From Kribbella jiaozuonensis (GTDB lineage: Bacteria > Actinomycetota > Actinomycetes > Propionibacteriales > Kribbellaceae): a DNA stretch of 64,000 nucleotides. A program made the position numbers and the translations under genes. The notes under the pieces are model-generated. The model was not told the origin of the DNA and did no database searches. It worked only from the letters and a program-made list of their open reading frames with translations. This document shows, one piece after another, positions 1-10,000 of the stretch (the first letter of the stretch is position 1; every line of letters starts with the position of its first letter). The stretch lies in contig NZ_SZPZ01000003.1 of NCBI RefSeq assembly GCF_005233875.1, forward strand, positions 986,489 through 1,050,488, given 5' to 3'.

Positions 1-848
1 GCCTTGTCGCGGCGGGTGGCGAAGTACCCGAGGGAGTCCCGTTCGCCGTGCAGCAGCAGGAGCCGGCGTACTTCGAGCTCCTCGGGCTGGGTCAGGTACC
101 GGACGCGTTGGACCGAGCGGAGGAAGATCCAGAACGCGATCACCAGCGAGGCCGCGGAGATCGCGCCGACGGTCAGCCCGACCCAGCCGTGCCCCTCGTG
201 ACCGCCGAGCTTGCTACGGGACTGGCCGAGGGCGGCGACGATCGCCCAGCCGATCTTCTGTCGCTGACCGCTCAGCGTCCGCGGGAAGATCTGGGTCAAC
301 GTGATGCTGACCGCGATCGAGATCAGCATGCCGAAGACCAGCGCGCCGACTGCGAGCCGGCGCGTGCCGGGGGCGAGGCGGGCCGGGAAGGCGCCCCGGA
401 TCTTCCACAACAGCACGATCAGCGCGGCCACGACGACCCATTGGACGATGGCCCACTCGAGATCCTGCACCGTGGTGCGGTCGAGGTCGGACAGCCATTC
501 GCTGCCCCCGGGGCTGCTGAGCCGGACCGTGCTGAAGGCGATGTAGGCGGTCAGGCCGAGGAGCCACAGCGCCTCGAAGACCCATAGCACCCAGAGCAGC
601 GCGGCTCGCTTACCGCGCAGCAATGCGCTGCCGACGACCGCGAGGTAGACGGCCGAGAAGATCGTGTGACCGGCCGGGATGCCGACGAAGTCGAAGGCCA
701 TGTCCACGTGCTTGACGAGGATCGGCGCTCCGATGTGCAGCGGAATGGCAACGAACGACCACACCGAGGCGAGCACGACGACGCGGCCTACCCAGACCGC
801 GGCTCGGTGCTGCCACACCGGTATGACTACTGCTTGTTCCGACCGCAC
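1..848 (-). CDS. LysX/MprF-family lysylphosphatidylglycerol synthetase, N-terminal part (cut by left edge)
   Basis: Read on the minus strand, about 282 codons run off the left edge. The protein has a GTG start at 848, and an in-frame stop lies 18 nt upstream, which limits the start choice. It has several hydrophobic membrane segments (for example LVIAFWIFLRS near residue 240), then the stretch ERDSLGYFATRRDK. That motif marks the beginning of the cytoplasmic DUF2156 lysyltransferase domain of MprF/LysX proteins. The family transfers lysine from Lys-tRNA to phosphatidylglycerol and lowers negative surface charge, giving resistance to cationic peptides. Whether a C-terminal lysyl-tRNA synthetase domain follows, as in LysX, cannot be seen. 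The membrane topology and motif are seen; the function is family-based. Confidence 0.72.
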   Translation of the reverse strand, partial: MRSEQAVVIPVWQHRAAVWVGRVVVLASVWSFVAIPLHIGAPILVKHVDMAFDFVGIPAGHTIFSAVYLAVVGSALLRGKRAALLWVLWVFEALWLLGLTAYIAFSTVRLSSPGGSEWLSDLDRTTVQDLEWAIVQWVVVAALIVLLWKIRGAFPARLAPGTRRLAVGALVFGMLISIAVSITLTQIFPRTLSGQRQKIGWAIVAALGQSRSKLGGHEGHGWVGLTVGAISAASLVIAFWIFLRSVQRVRYLTQPEELEVRRLLLLHGERDSLGYFATRRDK

Positions 849-957
849 CAGCCGATCATCCCATTAGTTCGCTGAGACTTCGGTCGACCTAGCACTACCT
901 CGACCCTACCCCTGACGCCACAGCCAATACTTTGGTTGTCATGCCACGCTGACGAGC

Positions 958-1614
958 ATGGACGCCGTCCCGTACCGCCTGGTCCGCAACCTGCTGGCGG
1001 CTGCCGCCGTGCTGTACTGCAGCCTGCTGCTGGAGGCGGCGGCCGGCTTCCCGCTGGACGTCCACAGGTCCTTCCTGAGTGAGCTCGGCGCACGCGACCA
1101 GGCAACCAGTCCGTACGCACGGGCGATGGACCTGTCCAGCAGTGTCCTGACACTGCTCGCGGTCGTGCTCGCCCGCCGAAGTCGTGAGCTGGCCGGGTTG
1201 CTGATCAGTACTGCCGTCTTCGCCGTCGGCACGATGTTCGACTCGTTCTCGCCGATGGACTGCGCCCCGTCGGCCGGCGCTGCCTGCCGTGCGGACGAGG
1301 TGAACGGCCAGGCCGGTGCGGCGTTGGTGCTGCACGAGGCGACGTCGACGATCGCCGGCGTAGGGACGATCGCCATGGCCGTCTTCGCGATCTTGCTCCT
1401 GCGGCGCGCACGCAGTTGGTTGAGCCGACTGGTCGCCGTACTCGCCGGTGGAGTCCTGGTCACTCAGGTCTGGCTGGGGTCGGTGGTCGCGTACGAGACG
1501 CTGAGCGGCCAGGAGGTCGCCGCACCGGGCATCCTGCAACGCGCCTCTACCGTGCTGTTCTGCTTAATGTTGGGGACTTTGCTACCAGGTCTGAGGCAAG
1601 CTTTCTCTCGATGA
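958..1614 (+). CDS. DUF998-family integral membrane protein
   Basis: The 218-residue protein starts with a hydrophobic helix and contains about six membrane segments. After the first helix come the HRSFLSELGA stretch and a periplasmic-type loop with two cysteines (DCAPS, AACRAD). This layout, including the FxSELG-like motif after the first helix, matches the DUF998 family, whose biochemical role is unknown. Its stop overlaps the start of the next gene in ATGA, so the two are translationally coupled and probably act together. It lies divergently, 109 bp from the LysX-like gene, so the two may share a promoter region. Function is unassigned. Confidence 0.75.
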   Translation: MDAVPYRLVRNLLAAAAVLYCSLLLEAAAGFPLDVHRSFLSELGARDQATSPYARAMDLSSSVLTLLAVVLARRSRELAGLLISTAVFAVGTMFDSFSPMDCAPSAGAACRADEVNGQAGAALVLHEATSTIAGVGTIAMAVFAILLLRRARSWLSRLVAVLAGGVLVTQVWLGSVVAYETLSGQEVAAPGILQRASTVLFCLMLGTLLPGLRQAFSR

Positions 1615-2375
1615 CCGTGATCTGGATCGTTGTGCCCGGCCTGGCCGAGACTCCGGAGGAGTTCGCCCGGGTCGTCGAGCTGTTGCCGGACGAGGACGTC
1701 CGCGTGATCGATCCGTGGCGTACGCCGATCACGTCGGACGTGGACGCTTTGCGCGCGGCTGCCGACGTACCGCCGGATGCGGAGATCGGACTGGTCGGGC
1801 ATTCGATCGGAGGGCTCGCAGTACTGCGGTGGGCGCTGACCCGGCCGCTGGAGGTGACCAGGTTGGTGCTGGTCGACACCAGCCTGACCTCGGAGACCGG
1901 ATGGCGCGTGTTCTACCCGGGCACGCGTGGTGACCGGGCGGTGCGCGCGGTCGCGCGGTTCCTCGGGCGGATCGGACTACCGAGCGTCATCGGTACGGGA
2001 ATGCGCCGGCTGAGCGTCCGCGTCGGCAGCATGGCGAACCACGACCTGTTGTCGAAGGCAACGGCAAGGAGCAGGTACGGCGCGGACACGTCGTGGCTGC
2101 TGTTCTGGGACGAGCTCGCGGGCAGCTGGGAGCTGGCGGCCGAAGTACAGAAGCTGGTCGCCGGACCGGTCGGCGCACTCGCGCCGACCACAGTGCTGGT
2201 CGCCACCGGCGGCAGCTCCCGCTTCACCGCCACCCGCTGGCTGGCAGGCCAACGCCGCCTGGCCGACAAACTCGGCGGCACAGTCGAGGTCCTACCCGAC
2301 TCCGCCCACCTGGTCCACCTCGACCGCCCAGACGCAATCGCCACCGCCGTACTGCGGTCGCCCCGGCCTAGGTAG
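1611..2375 (+). CDS. alpha/beta-hydrolase fold protein
   Basis: The 254-residue protein has the nucleophile elbow GHSIGG near residue 64 (Ser is the predicted nucleophile) and a C-terminal LPDSAHLVHLDRP segment supplying the likely catalytic His. The order fits a compact alpha/beta hydrolase (esterase, lipase or thioesterase-like). The oxyanion-type VVPGLAETPE stretch lies at the extreme N-terminus, supporting the ATG at 1611 rather than in-frame starts further upstream. That ATG overlaps the previous stop by 4 nt. The substrate cannot be told. The 3' end overlaps the convergent ROK gene by 8 nt. Confidence 0.82.
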   Translation: MTVIWIVVPGLAETPEEFARVVELLPDEDVRVIDPWRTPITSDVDALRAAADVPPDAEIGLVGHSIGGLAVLRWALTRPLEVTRLVLVDTSLTSETGWRVFYPGTRGDRAVRAVARFLGRIGLPSVIGTGMRRLSVRVGSMANHDLLSKATARSRYGADTSWLLFWDELAGSWELAAEVQKLVAGPVGALAPTTVLVATGGSSRFTATRWLAGQRRLADKLGGTVEVLPDSAHLVHLDRPDAIATAVLRSPRPR

Positions 2376-3597
2376 TGCTGGTCATGGCGGGGGTGGGGAG
2401 CTTGCGTTGCCACACCTCGTCCAGTGCCATGCGCATTGCACCGGTGACCACAGCGTCCTCAGCCAGGGCGGACAGCTCCAGCTTGGGGTGGTTGAGCGTC
2501 AGGAGCCGCAGCTGGTCGGAGATGGCGTCCAGCAGTACGGCGCCGGCGCGCGCGACACCGCCACCGATCACCACGGCCGTCGGGTCCAGCACCAGGATGG
2601 ACGGCGCCAGAGCGCGTGCGAACGACCGCGCGACCTGCTGTACGACGGCCTGCGCGACCGGATCGCGGTCCGCCGCTGCGGCGAACACGTCCGCCGTGTC
2701 GAGCTGGTCACCGCCCAGCTCAGCCAGACGCGACTCCGGGTGGTCCAGCGCGGCCTGTCGACCGAGCGCTGCAATGGCCTCCGAGCCAACCGCCCGCTCC
2801 AGCGGTCCGCGGCTGTCCTCCGGGTTGATCACGTCATCCGGACCGGTGGCGATGAAGCCGATCTCACCGGCCGCTCCGGTACCGCGGTGCAGCCGGCCGT
2901 CGATGACGATGCCGGCACCGAGTCGCTCGCCCCACTGGACGGCCAGCAGCGTGCCGGTGCCACCTCGCGCGGCTGCGATCGCCAACGCGGCCAGATTGGC
3001 GTCGTTGTCCAGCATGACCGGGCAGTCGAGCAGACCGCGCACGTGCTTGATCAGATCGATCGCAGACCAGCCCGGCACGCTGGGGACCAGCTGGACCCGG
3101 CCGGTGTGCTCGTCGACGATGCCAGGGCTCGCTGCGACCGCAGCAGCGACGTCCTCGGCCGGTACCTCAGCCTCTGCGAGCGCCTCGGTGATCACCTCGC
3201 CGATGACGCCGAGCAGCTCCTGGGCGGTCCAGCCCGGCCCGGAGCGCCGTACCAAGGACAGCTTGCGGCCGGCCAGGTCGGAGACGCCGACGGTCACGCG
3301 GTGCGGGCCGACATCGAGGCCCAGAACCGGCGCGGCGCGGCCGCGGAGCGAGACGCGGATGGCCGGCCGGCCGAGCGACCGGTCCGCGGAGTCGGGGCCG
3401 TGCTGCTGCAGCCAGCCGGCGTCGAGCAGCTCGTCGACGGCCTGCGCGACCGTCGGTCTGGCCAGACCGGTCCGCTCGACCAGCTCAGCGACGCGCAACG
3501 GTGCCGGCGCGGATCGTCGGACCGCATCCAGGACCGAGGCGACATTGATCCGCCGCAGCATCGTCGTACCGCCGCCGCCGACCGTTCCCTTGCTCAT
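2368..3597 (-). CDS. ROK-family transcriptional repressor
   Basis: The 409-residue protein has an N-terminal winged helix (INVASVLDAVRRSAPAPLRV...GLARPTVAQAVDELL, residues about 15-60), followed by a sugar-kinase-like ROK domain with LGLDVGPHRVTVGVSDLAG near residue 100. The zinc-binding cysteine cluster typical of many ROK regulators is not obvious. Such proteins repress sugar uptake or catabolic genes until a sugar binds. The ATG at 3597 has an AAGGGG ribosome-binding site 8 nt upstream. A longer in-frame ORF exists, but its extra residues look non-coding. It is monocistronic; upstream lies an ACAGTAT/ATACTGT inverted repeat that could be its own operator. Confidence 0.88.
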   Translation of the reverse strand: MSKGTVGGGGTTMLRRINVASVLDAVRRSAPAPLRVAELVERTGLARPTVAQAVDELLDAGWLQQHGPDSADRSLGRPAIRVSLRGRAAPVLGLDVGPHRVTVGVSDLAGRKLSLVRRSGPGWTAQELLGVIGEVITEALAEAEVPAEDVAAAVAASPGIVDEHTGRVQLVPSVPGWSAIDLIKHVRGLLDCPVMLDNDANLAALAIAAARGGTGTLLAVQWGERLGAGIVIDGRLHRGTGAAGEIGFIATGPDDVINPEDSRGPLERAVGSEAIAALGRQAALDHPESRLAELGGDQLDTADVFAAAADRDPVAQAVVQQVARSFARALAPSILVLDPTAVVIGGGVARAGAVLLDAISDQLRLLTLNHPKLELSALAEDAVVTGAMRMALDEVWQRKLPTPAMTSTT

Positions 3598-3622
3598 GTC
3601 CGACCCCTTGCCTGCCACTCGC

Positions 3623-3655
3623 ACAGTATAGATAGCGAGCGTTCGTAAATACTGT
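3623..3655 (-). promoter_or_regulatory. promoter/operator region of the ROK repressor
   Basis: Seven-base arms ACAGTAT (3623-3629) and ATACTGT (3649-3655) form a perfect inverted repeat. The proximal arm contains a TATACT -10 element on the minus strand, about 28 nt upstream of the ROK start codon. A repressor bound here would block its own promoter, so autoregulation is a reasonable inference. A second small repeat, TCGGTT/AACCGA, lies at 3668-3685. Confidence 0.45.
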
Positions 3656-3768
3656 CCACTGGCCGCGTCGGTTGGCGGAAACCGATGCGTGAGTCGACAA
3701 CTATCACCCAACGGGTGCCAGATGTTCCAGCACACGCATCGCTGCCCGGAATCGGGTCGGCTCCAGGC

Positions 3769-6693
3769 TCAGCCCTGGAGGGCGGTGCGGGCGAAACTGC
3801 TCAGTGCCTCCCGGTCCGGTTGCTGGGTCTTGGTCATCAGACTCGCCACGTGCTTCTCCACGGTCCGCGGCGAGATGTGCAGCCGGGAGGCGATCGACTT
3901 GTTCCCGATCCGGTCCACCAGCAGCTGGCAGACCTCGAACTCCCGGGTGGTGATGCCGAGCTGCCGCAGGTGCGCCGGAACCAGCTCCGATCCGTTCCGC
4001 CGCTGGGAGACCGTCGCGCCGAGCTGCCGCATCAGACCGCGACAAGCACTCGCCACGGCGGGGATTCCCGCGGTGTGGAAGTAGTCCTCGGCCAGCCGCA
4101 ACCAGCCGACCGGATCACCCCAGCCGTCGGCGTAGGCAGGCTCGGCAACCAGACGCAGACCGAGGTTCCGCGCCAGCGGGAACAGCGCCGCGGTCTCCGT
4201 CGCCTCCTGCACCTTGGCGTTGGCTGCTTCGACCTTGCCGTCCCGGCCGAGCAGTACAGCCTCTGCGAACTGGACGAACTGCCTGTTCCACCGCATCCCG
4301 CTCGCCGCGGTCGCGGTCACCGCCTCGAAGTGCGCCCAGCCGTTGCGACCGGACAGTACGCCGAGCAGCAGCGCCAGACCGTTCTTGCCGGTCAGGTGGA
4401 GGGTGGTCGGGTTCTGCGCGTCGTAAGCGAGCGCCTGCGCCAGGTCGGAGTCGGCCAGCTCGCGGTTCTCCTCGAGCAACGCACAGAACGCCCGGGCCAG
4501 CCCGTAGGAGTACGGCAGTTCGTACGACGCTCGCTCGCCACCCCAGTTCGCGACCTCGGCCAGCGCTGCTTCCATCGCGGCCCGATGGCCCTGGTGCGCC
4601 TCCAGCATCGCCTTGATCGCCAGGAAGTAGGTCGCGGCCCGCCCCATCCGTAGCCGCCGGGTGACCTCCAGGCACTCGGCGATGATCTCCGCGGCCCGGG
4701 CGTACTCGGACCGCAGGATCGCCTGCTGACCGAGGATGCCGTCCATCTCGTACATCAACTGGATGGCGCCGATCCGCAACGCCTGCTGCCGGGCCTGCTC
4801 GAGCTCGAGGATGCTGCCGTTCGCGAGGCAGATGGTGCCCGCCTGGAAGAAGTGCGAGGCGACTCGCTGGTGCGTCATCCCTTGGGCCTCGGCGATCTGC
4901 CGGGCCCGATGGAAGTAGTCCACCGACCGGTCGAGGTCGTGCTCGCGGGCCAGGATCCCCAGCAGTTGCAGGGACTCGCAGGCCACCTCGGGCAGCTCCG
5001 CGCGTTCGGCCGCCGCGGCCGCGCGGAGGGCCAGTTCGGTCGCGGTCTTGAGCCGGCCCGGGCTCGTGCGCGCCAGCTCGAGGTTGGCCGCGATCGCGTC
5101 GACCGGGGCGAGGTCGGCGTCGCCGGCATCGCTGCCGAGCAAGGTGCGGGCGGTCGCGACATGCGCCAGCGCGGCCGACCAGCGACCGGCCATCATCTCG
5201 GCGTTGGCGAGCTGGACGTGCAGTGCGGCGACCTTGCGGCTGTCGAGGTTGCGGTCCGCCAGCTCGTCGACGGTCGCGGCGTGCGTGGCGATGTGTTCGT
5301 AGCCGCCGGTCTCGCTCAGCGCGAGCAGCAGCGAGCCGAGCACGTCGGCCCGGTGGCTGATATCGGGATCGGCGATCAGCAGGGTGTTCGCCCGCTCGAG
5401 CAGGTTGGCCGCCGACCCGGTCGAGCCGTCGTCGAACGACCGGCGCCCGGCCAGCGCGAACAGCCGCCCGGCTCGGATGCTGTCGCCACCGGTGTCGGCG
5501 AGCTCGGCGACCATCGGGCACCACTCGCCCGGCAGACCGGGATGCAGTTCCTCGACCGCGTCGGCGCAGCGACTGGCCAGGTTCGACCGTTCGGTCGGCG
5601 TCAGGCCGGCGAGCAGCGATTCGGCGGTGAGCGGATGCCGGAACGCGTACCAGTCGGGCGCCGGCTCGTCCGGACCGACCAACTGGGCGGCGACGCCGGC
5701 CCGGAGCGTGGCCAGCAGTTGACGTTCGTCCGTCCCGGTCGCCTCGCGGACGACGCTCAGCGGGAACCGGTGCCCGATCACAGCGGCGAGCACGAGGATG
5801 TCCCGCGACTGCTGCCCGAGCTGCGCGGTACGGCTGCTGATACTGCGCACCACCGCCGCCGGGACGTTCGTGTGCAGGTCGTCGACCACCTGCACGCTGC
5901 CGTCCGGCCCGGACACGAGTTGTCCGCTGCGGTTCGCCTCCTGCAGCAGCTCTTCGACGATGAAGGGGACTCCGGCGCTGTCGTTCCACAACTGGTCCGC
6001 CAGCTGCTCCGGCACGCCGTCGACCGGAACCTCCAGGCAACCCGCGGCGAGCTCGGCAACCTCCGTCCGCCGCAGCGGTTGCAGCTCGATCAGTTCAGCG
6101 GTACCGCGCTGCGCCGACAATCGCGCCAGCTCGTACGCCGCGCAGGTCTCGGACCGCATCGTCGCCACGAGCGCGATCGGCTGGTTGTCCAGGTTGTCGA
6201 GCATGTACTCGATCACGGCCAGCGTCTCCGGGTCGGAACCGTGCAGGTCCTCGAGGACGAGTAAGCACCCGTGCTCCCGGCCGACCAGGGTCAGCAGTCG
6301 CAGTACTGCTTCTCCGAGTACGACCGGTGACGCAGCGGTGTCGTGCGCCGTACCGTCGTCCCAGTCCGGAACGAGCCGGCCGAGCACCTGCTGGTACGGC
6401 CCGAGCACCTCGGTCGCGGGCATCTCACCACGCCGGATGAGCGACAGCAGCGCCTCGGTGAACGGGCGGAAGGCAACCATCGTGCCGATCGCCCCGACCC
6501 GTCCGCGCAGTGTCGTCATACCCGCGTCGAGGGCCTCGGTGGTGGCCGTCGCGGCAAGCCGGCTCTTTCCGATACCGGGCTCGCCGACCAGGAAGATCGC
6601 ACCACCTCGACCGTCACCGGCGTCGGCCAGCAGGCGGTGGTGGCTCTCGATCTCCCGGGCTCTGCCGACGACGGTAGGCGAACGGGTCTGCAC
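3769..6693 (-). CDS. LAL-type LuxR regulator with N-terminal AAA ATPase, next to the lanM locus
   Basis: About 974 residues. The N-terminus has the Walker A motif GEPGIGKS (near residue 42) and the Walker B-like LLVLEDLHGSD, as in STAND ATPases. A long TPR-like helical middle follows, then a C-terminal LuxR helix-turn-helix (GITTREFEVCQLLVDRIGNKSIASRLHISPRTVEKH). This is the LAL architecture of pathway-specific activators in actinomycete gene clusters. I prefer the GTG at 6693 because the conserved VVGRAREIE begins right after it. An ATG at 6843 would extend the protein through a strong hairpin and into the preceding peptide gene. It lies on the same strand, downstream of lanM and the small peptide gene, and probably controls them (inference). 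Confidence 0.85.
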   Translation of the reverse strand: MQTRSPTVVGRAREIESHHRLLADAGDGRGGAIFLVGEPGIGKSRLAATATTEALDAGMTTLRGRVGAIGTMVAFRPFTEALLSLIRRGEMPATEVLGPYQQVLGRLVPDWDDGTAHDTAASPVVLGEAVLRLLTLVGREHGCLLVLEDLHGSDPETLAVIEYMLDNLDNQPIALVATMRSETCAAYELARLSAQRGTAELIELQPLRRTEVAELAAGCLEVPVDGVPEQLADQLWNDSAGVPFIVEELLQEANRSGQLVSGPDGSVQVVDDLHTNVPAAVVRSISSRTAQLGQQSRDILVLAAVIGHRFPLSVVREATGTDERQLLATLRAGVAAQLVGPDEPAPDWYAFRHPLTAESLLAGLTPTERSNLASRCADAVEELHPGLPGEWCPMVAELADTGGDSIRAGRLFALAGRRSFDDGSTGSAANLLERANTLLIADPDISHRADVLGSLLLALSETGGYEHIATHAATVDELADRNLDSRKVAALHVQLANAEMMAGRWSAALAHVATARTLLGSDAGDADLAPVDAIAANLELARTSPGRLKTATELALRAAAAAERAELPEVACESLQLLGILAREHDLDRSVDYFHRARQIAEAQGMTHQRVASHFFQAGTICLANGSILELEQARQQALRIGAIQLMYEMDGILGQQAILRSEYARAAEIIAECLEVTRRLRMGRAATYFLAIKAMLEAHQGHRAAMEAALAEVANWGGERASYELPYSYGLARAFCALLEENRELADSDLAQALAYDAQNPTTLHLTGKNGLALLLGVLSGRNGWAHFEAVTATAASGMRWNRQFVQFAEAVLLGRDGKVEAANAKVQEATETAALFPLARNLGLRLVAEPAYADGWGDPVGWLRLAEDYFHTAGIPAVASACRGLMRQLGATVSQRRNGSELVPAHLRQLGITTREFEVCQLLVDRIGNKSIASRLHISPRTVEKHVASLMTKTQQPDREALSSFARTALQG

Positions 6694-6735
6694 GATTGCC
6701 AACTGTAACGACGAATTGCTGTCACCGCAGATAGC

Positions 6736-6771
6736 TTGACCGAGGGCCGGTTGTACCGGACCCTCGGTCAA
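6736..6771 (-). terminator. strong hairpin between the lanM-linked peptide gene and the LAL regulator
   Basis: The arms TTGACCGAGGG and CCCTCGGTCAA are perfectly complementary, with an inner CCGGT/ACCGG pair and a 3-nt loop, giving a 16-bp stem with one bulge. It begins 35 nt after the peptide gene stop. It has no U-run, as usual in actinomycetes, so it is best read as a terminator or attenuator limiting read-through into the regulator. An operator role is the alternative. Confidence 0.55.
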
Positions 6772-6805
6772 ACGTTCGCTGGTGGGTGCCAGCAGGTCGT
6801 CGAAC

Positions 6806-7018
6806 CTAGATCGTGCCGAACGGGCGGCCGTCGGGGGCCGCAACTACGGCGGCCGCCAATGCGCTCATGCCGACGGTTCCGACCAGGGCCATCGCCCGCA
6901 GGCCGACCTTGTGCCGCATCGGCAACGTGATCGGACCGAGCGGGTCGGTGTGTTCCGGAGCGGCGGACTGTGTATCGGCCGTGGTGCTGGGCTGAACATC
7001 GTGGTGCTGGGCGGTCAT
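6806..7018 (-). CDS. 70-residue cysteine-free peptide directly downstream of lanM; candidate LanM substrate
   Basis: ATG at 7018 is preceded by AAGGGG at a good distance, and the start lies 13 nt after the lanM stop. The N-terminal half is polar and rich in H, Q, T, D and P. The C-terminal half is hydrophobic and Ala/Val-rich (RAMALVGTVGMSALAAAVVA) and ends in PDGRPFGTI. That is the size and two-part layout of a RiPP precursor (leader plus hydrophobic core). However, it has no cysteine, so LanM could dehydrate its Ser/Thr residues but could not close normal lanthionine rings. The alternative is a small single-pass membrane protein, for example an immunity peptide. No GG or GA leader-cleavage site is obvious. 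That the frame is a gene is fairly sure; its role is inferred from position. Confidence 0.6.
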   Translation of the reverse strand: MTAQHHDVQPSTTADTQSAAPEHTDPLGPITLPMRHKVGLRAMALVGTVGMSALAAAVVAAPDGRPFGTI

Positions 7019-7031
7019 GTCGTTCCCCTTG

Positions 7032-10000
7032 TCACTGTGTGGGCTCTGGTGCTGTGCCACACCTCGACCCGGCGGTTGGTTCGAGCAGCAACACGGACGG
7101 AACCCGTTGGGGGAACGCAAGGCGGAGCACTCCGTACCCGATCCCTGCCAGACCGGTCAGCAGGCCTGGAGACGGTACGGCTCGTGGTGTTCCACACTGC
7201 GGTCCGTACTGCTGTACTGCCGCGAGCACCAACCCGGCACGACGTCGCCGTACCGCCTCTGCAGTTGGGTACTCACGTGCGGCGAGCCACATCAGTGACT
7301 CCACCGCGCCGAGCTCGCCGTGGCACAGACTCAGATCGGCGAGCACCGGACGTTGTGCCGCGGTCCTCAGGTAGCTGTCGAGATCCGCTGGTACTCCGGC
7401 CGCCGACCGGGCCAGCGCTGTCCCGGCGTCGCCCGAACACCAGCCGTGGCCGGCGGGTGCGTTCCGCCGGTCCAGGTCGGCTGCTGTCCGGGCGGCGTCC
7501 AGGTACCTGTCACCAGGTGCGCCGTACTGCCCGAGGGCCCATGCGATTCCCTGGAAGCCGCGAGCGAAGCCGTGTTCCGCTGCTACTCGGCCACGGAGGC
7601 CGCTCTCGACTGTGGTGACCAGGTGATCCGCGTACCGCTCGGCCAGTCGGTCGGCGGCCGGAAGTCCTGTGATTGCTTGCATCGCGGCCAGTCCGCCGGC
7701 CGCACCTTCGACGTACGACGGGAACTCGGTGGCATCCGGCACCAACTGCTCACTGAGCTCGAGCGAGCCGGCCAACCAGGTGCTCAGGCCGGAGTCGCCG
7801 AGGAGTGTGCGCAGACGGTCGAGGCCGTAGCTGATGCCACCGAGCCCGTGGAACCCCGCTCCGACCAGTTGGGCGGACTCGAGGTCACCCGCCAGCGCTT
7901 CGAGCAGCTGGGGGATCGGACGGATCGCGTCGCGCGCCAGCTCGCAGTACCTGTCGGCTCCGGTGATCACACCGACCTGTGCGAGGAAGAGCGCCGTACC
8001 GGTGTAGCCGTTGGACAGGCCCGCGCCCATGGAACGCACGGCCCAGTGGTGATCGTCGAGCAACTCCAGGCCGAGCCAGTTGGCCGCGCCACCGGTCTCA
8101 CCGATCACCTGCGCGACGATCTCGTCGGCGATGTCGGTGGCTGCGGCAAGCAGTTGGTCGGGGTCTGCCTCGGTCGTGCCCAGATGTTGCCGGATCCTCG
8201 TACTGACGTGCTTGATCGGCTCCGGACGGGTCGCGAGGCACGCGGAGATCAGCCAGGCCTGCCGATGCTCGTCGACGTCGCTGAGGCCTGCGATCTTCGC
8301 CTCTACCGCCGAAAGCCCTGTAGTTGCGAGGACATCGGCGACCTGCGTGCCGTCCGACGCCCACACGTCCGTGCTGTCGGGGCGAGCGGTGAACAGCGGT
8401 ACGTCGCCTGCCCACAGGTCGGCCAGCTCGTGCGGGACGATCGCGTGCAGTGACTCGTCCGCATCCCACAGCAGGTCGAGCAGCTGACTCCGGCCGGCCG
8501 CGTCACGCAGTGCGTCCGGATGGGTCGACTCGTCCAGCAGACTGGTGTACAGGCTGGTGCTGCGCGGTACGAACCGGAGTTGGTCCGCGGCACACTGCGC
8601 CAGCAGACCCTCAGGTCCGAGGAACTCGTCACGGTGTCGGGCGATCGCCTCATACGCGGCCCGAAACCCTGTGAGGACAGCGATCTCGTGCTCACGGGGC
8701 TCGATCGTCGCTCCGTCCAGCATCGGCCGGTTGGCCGCGCTCTGCGGCTGTCCGGGACGCCGGACGAGATGCATCGAGTCCAGCCCGGCATCGGCCCAGT
8801 CGACCACGCTCGTCGACGCCGTCGAGCCGGCGTCGCCGCCCAGCCCGGACACGTCCGAAACGCCGTACTCACCCGACACGAGCAACGGAAGCAGCGCGGT
8901 GCGGTACACCGAGCCGAGCAACGAGCTGTACGCCGGGTCGTGGGTCAAACCGGTCACCGGCAGGCGGCTGGGGTGGAAGAGCGTCTCGACATCGACCAGC
9001 ACCGGCTGGTCGCCCGCGGCGATGAGGTTCTCGAAGTGCATGTCGGTGCCGTCCAGCACGTACAGCAACGCCAGCAGGGCACCTTGCCGCTGGTAGAACC
9101 GCCGTACACCGGCGAAGTCGTCGCAGGGCTCGTGGACGACGTACTCCAGCCAGCCGTAGCCGTCCCGAGGCAGCAGGCGGACCGTGCGGATGTCCAGCGC
9201 GGTCTTGGCGTTCGTCCAGTCCACAAAGGCGTTGAAGTGCTGGTGGAGCTCCAGCGAGCGGGGCTTGTAGACCAGCCGCCGGCCGTCGGCGAAGGTGAGG
9301 ATCGCGGTGCACCGGCCGCCCCGGTGCGGGTCGCCGCCGGGGTCGATCGAGGTCAGCGACCCTGGGTCGCGGCCGTCCAGCAGTCCGGTGACGAGTGACG
9401 CACGGTCCTCGGCGAGTCGTGCCAGCAGCTCGAGGTGACCCTCGACGCCCTGACGGCACGACTCGCCCAGGACCCTGGCCAGCACCGGGTACGCGGCCAG
9501 GAACTCCGCCAGCTCGCTCCCTCCGACCAGCCGGTGGGTGAAGTCGAGGAACCTCTCGGCAGGGGTGTCGCCGGCCAGCTCGCCGCGGTCCCGGGCCCGG
9601 GCGAGCTCCAGGACCAGCGTGCGGGCGGCCAGCTTGACCAGGCGGAGGCCCAGCCGCTGCAGGAACTGCTCGGCGAGTACGCCGGTGTGCCCGGCCGCCG
9701 CCAGGTCCCGGCGAGCCGAGTCCAGGAGCGGTTCCAGGCAACGCATGAGCGCCTGCCGCCAGTCCGTGCCGGACCCATCCGTTGTCGTGGCCGCTCCACC
9801 TGACGTGTAGCCGCCAATGACACCGGTCCCTGCAGGGTCTCGACCGGCGACAGGCGCGCTCGGTGGGAGAGAGGTACTGCGCTCCACGTACTCGGCCCAG
9901 GCCGGCGCGGAGTGGGTCAACTCGTGCGGCCGGACGCCCGCGGACCACCAGGTCTTTCGCTGGCTGATCCGGGCTTTTCCCGCGGTCGCTGAGTTGAGCA

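Noticed and set aside
4115..6040. 641-codon minus-strand frame inside the LAL regulator
   Set aside because: Arg/Gly/Ala-rich out-of-frame shadow with no domain; the overlapping frame has clear Walker and LuxR motifs.
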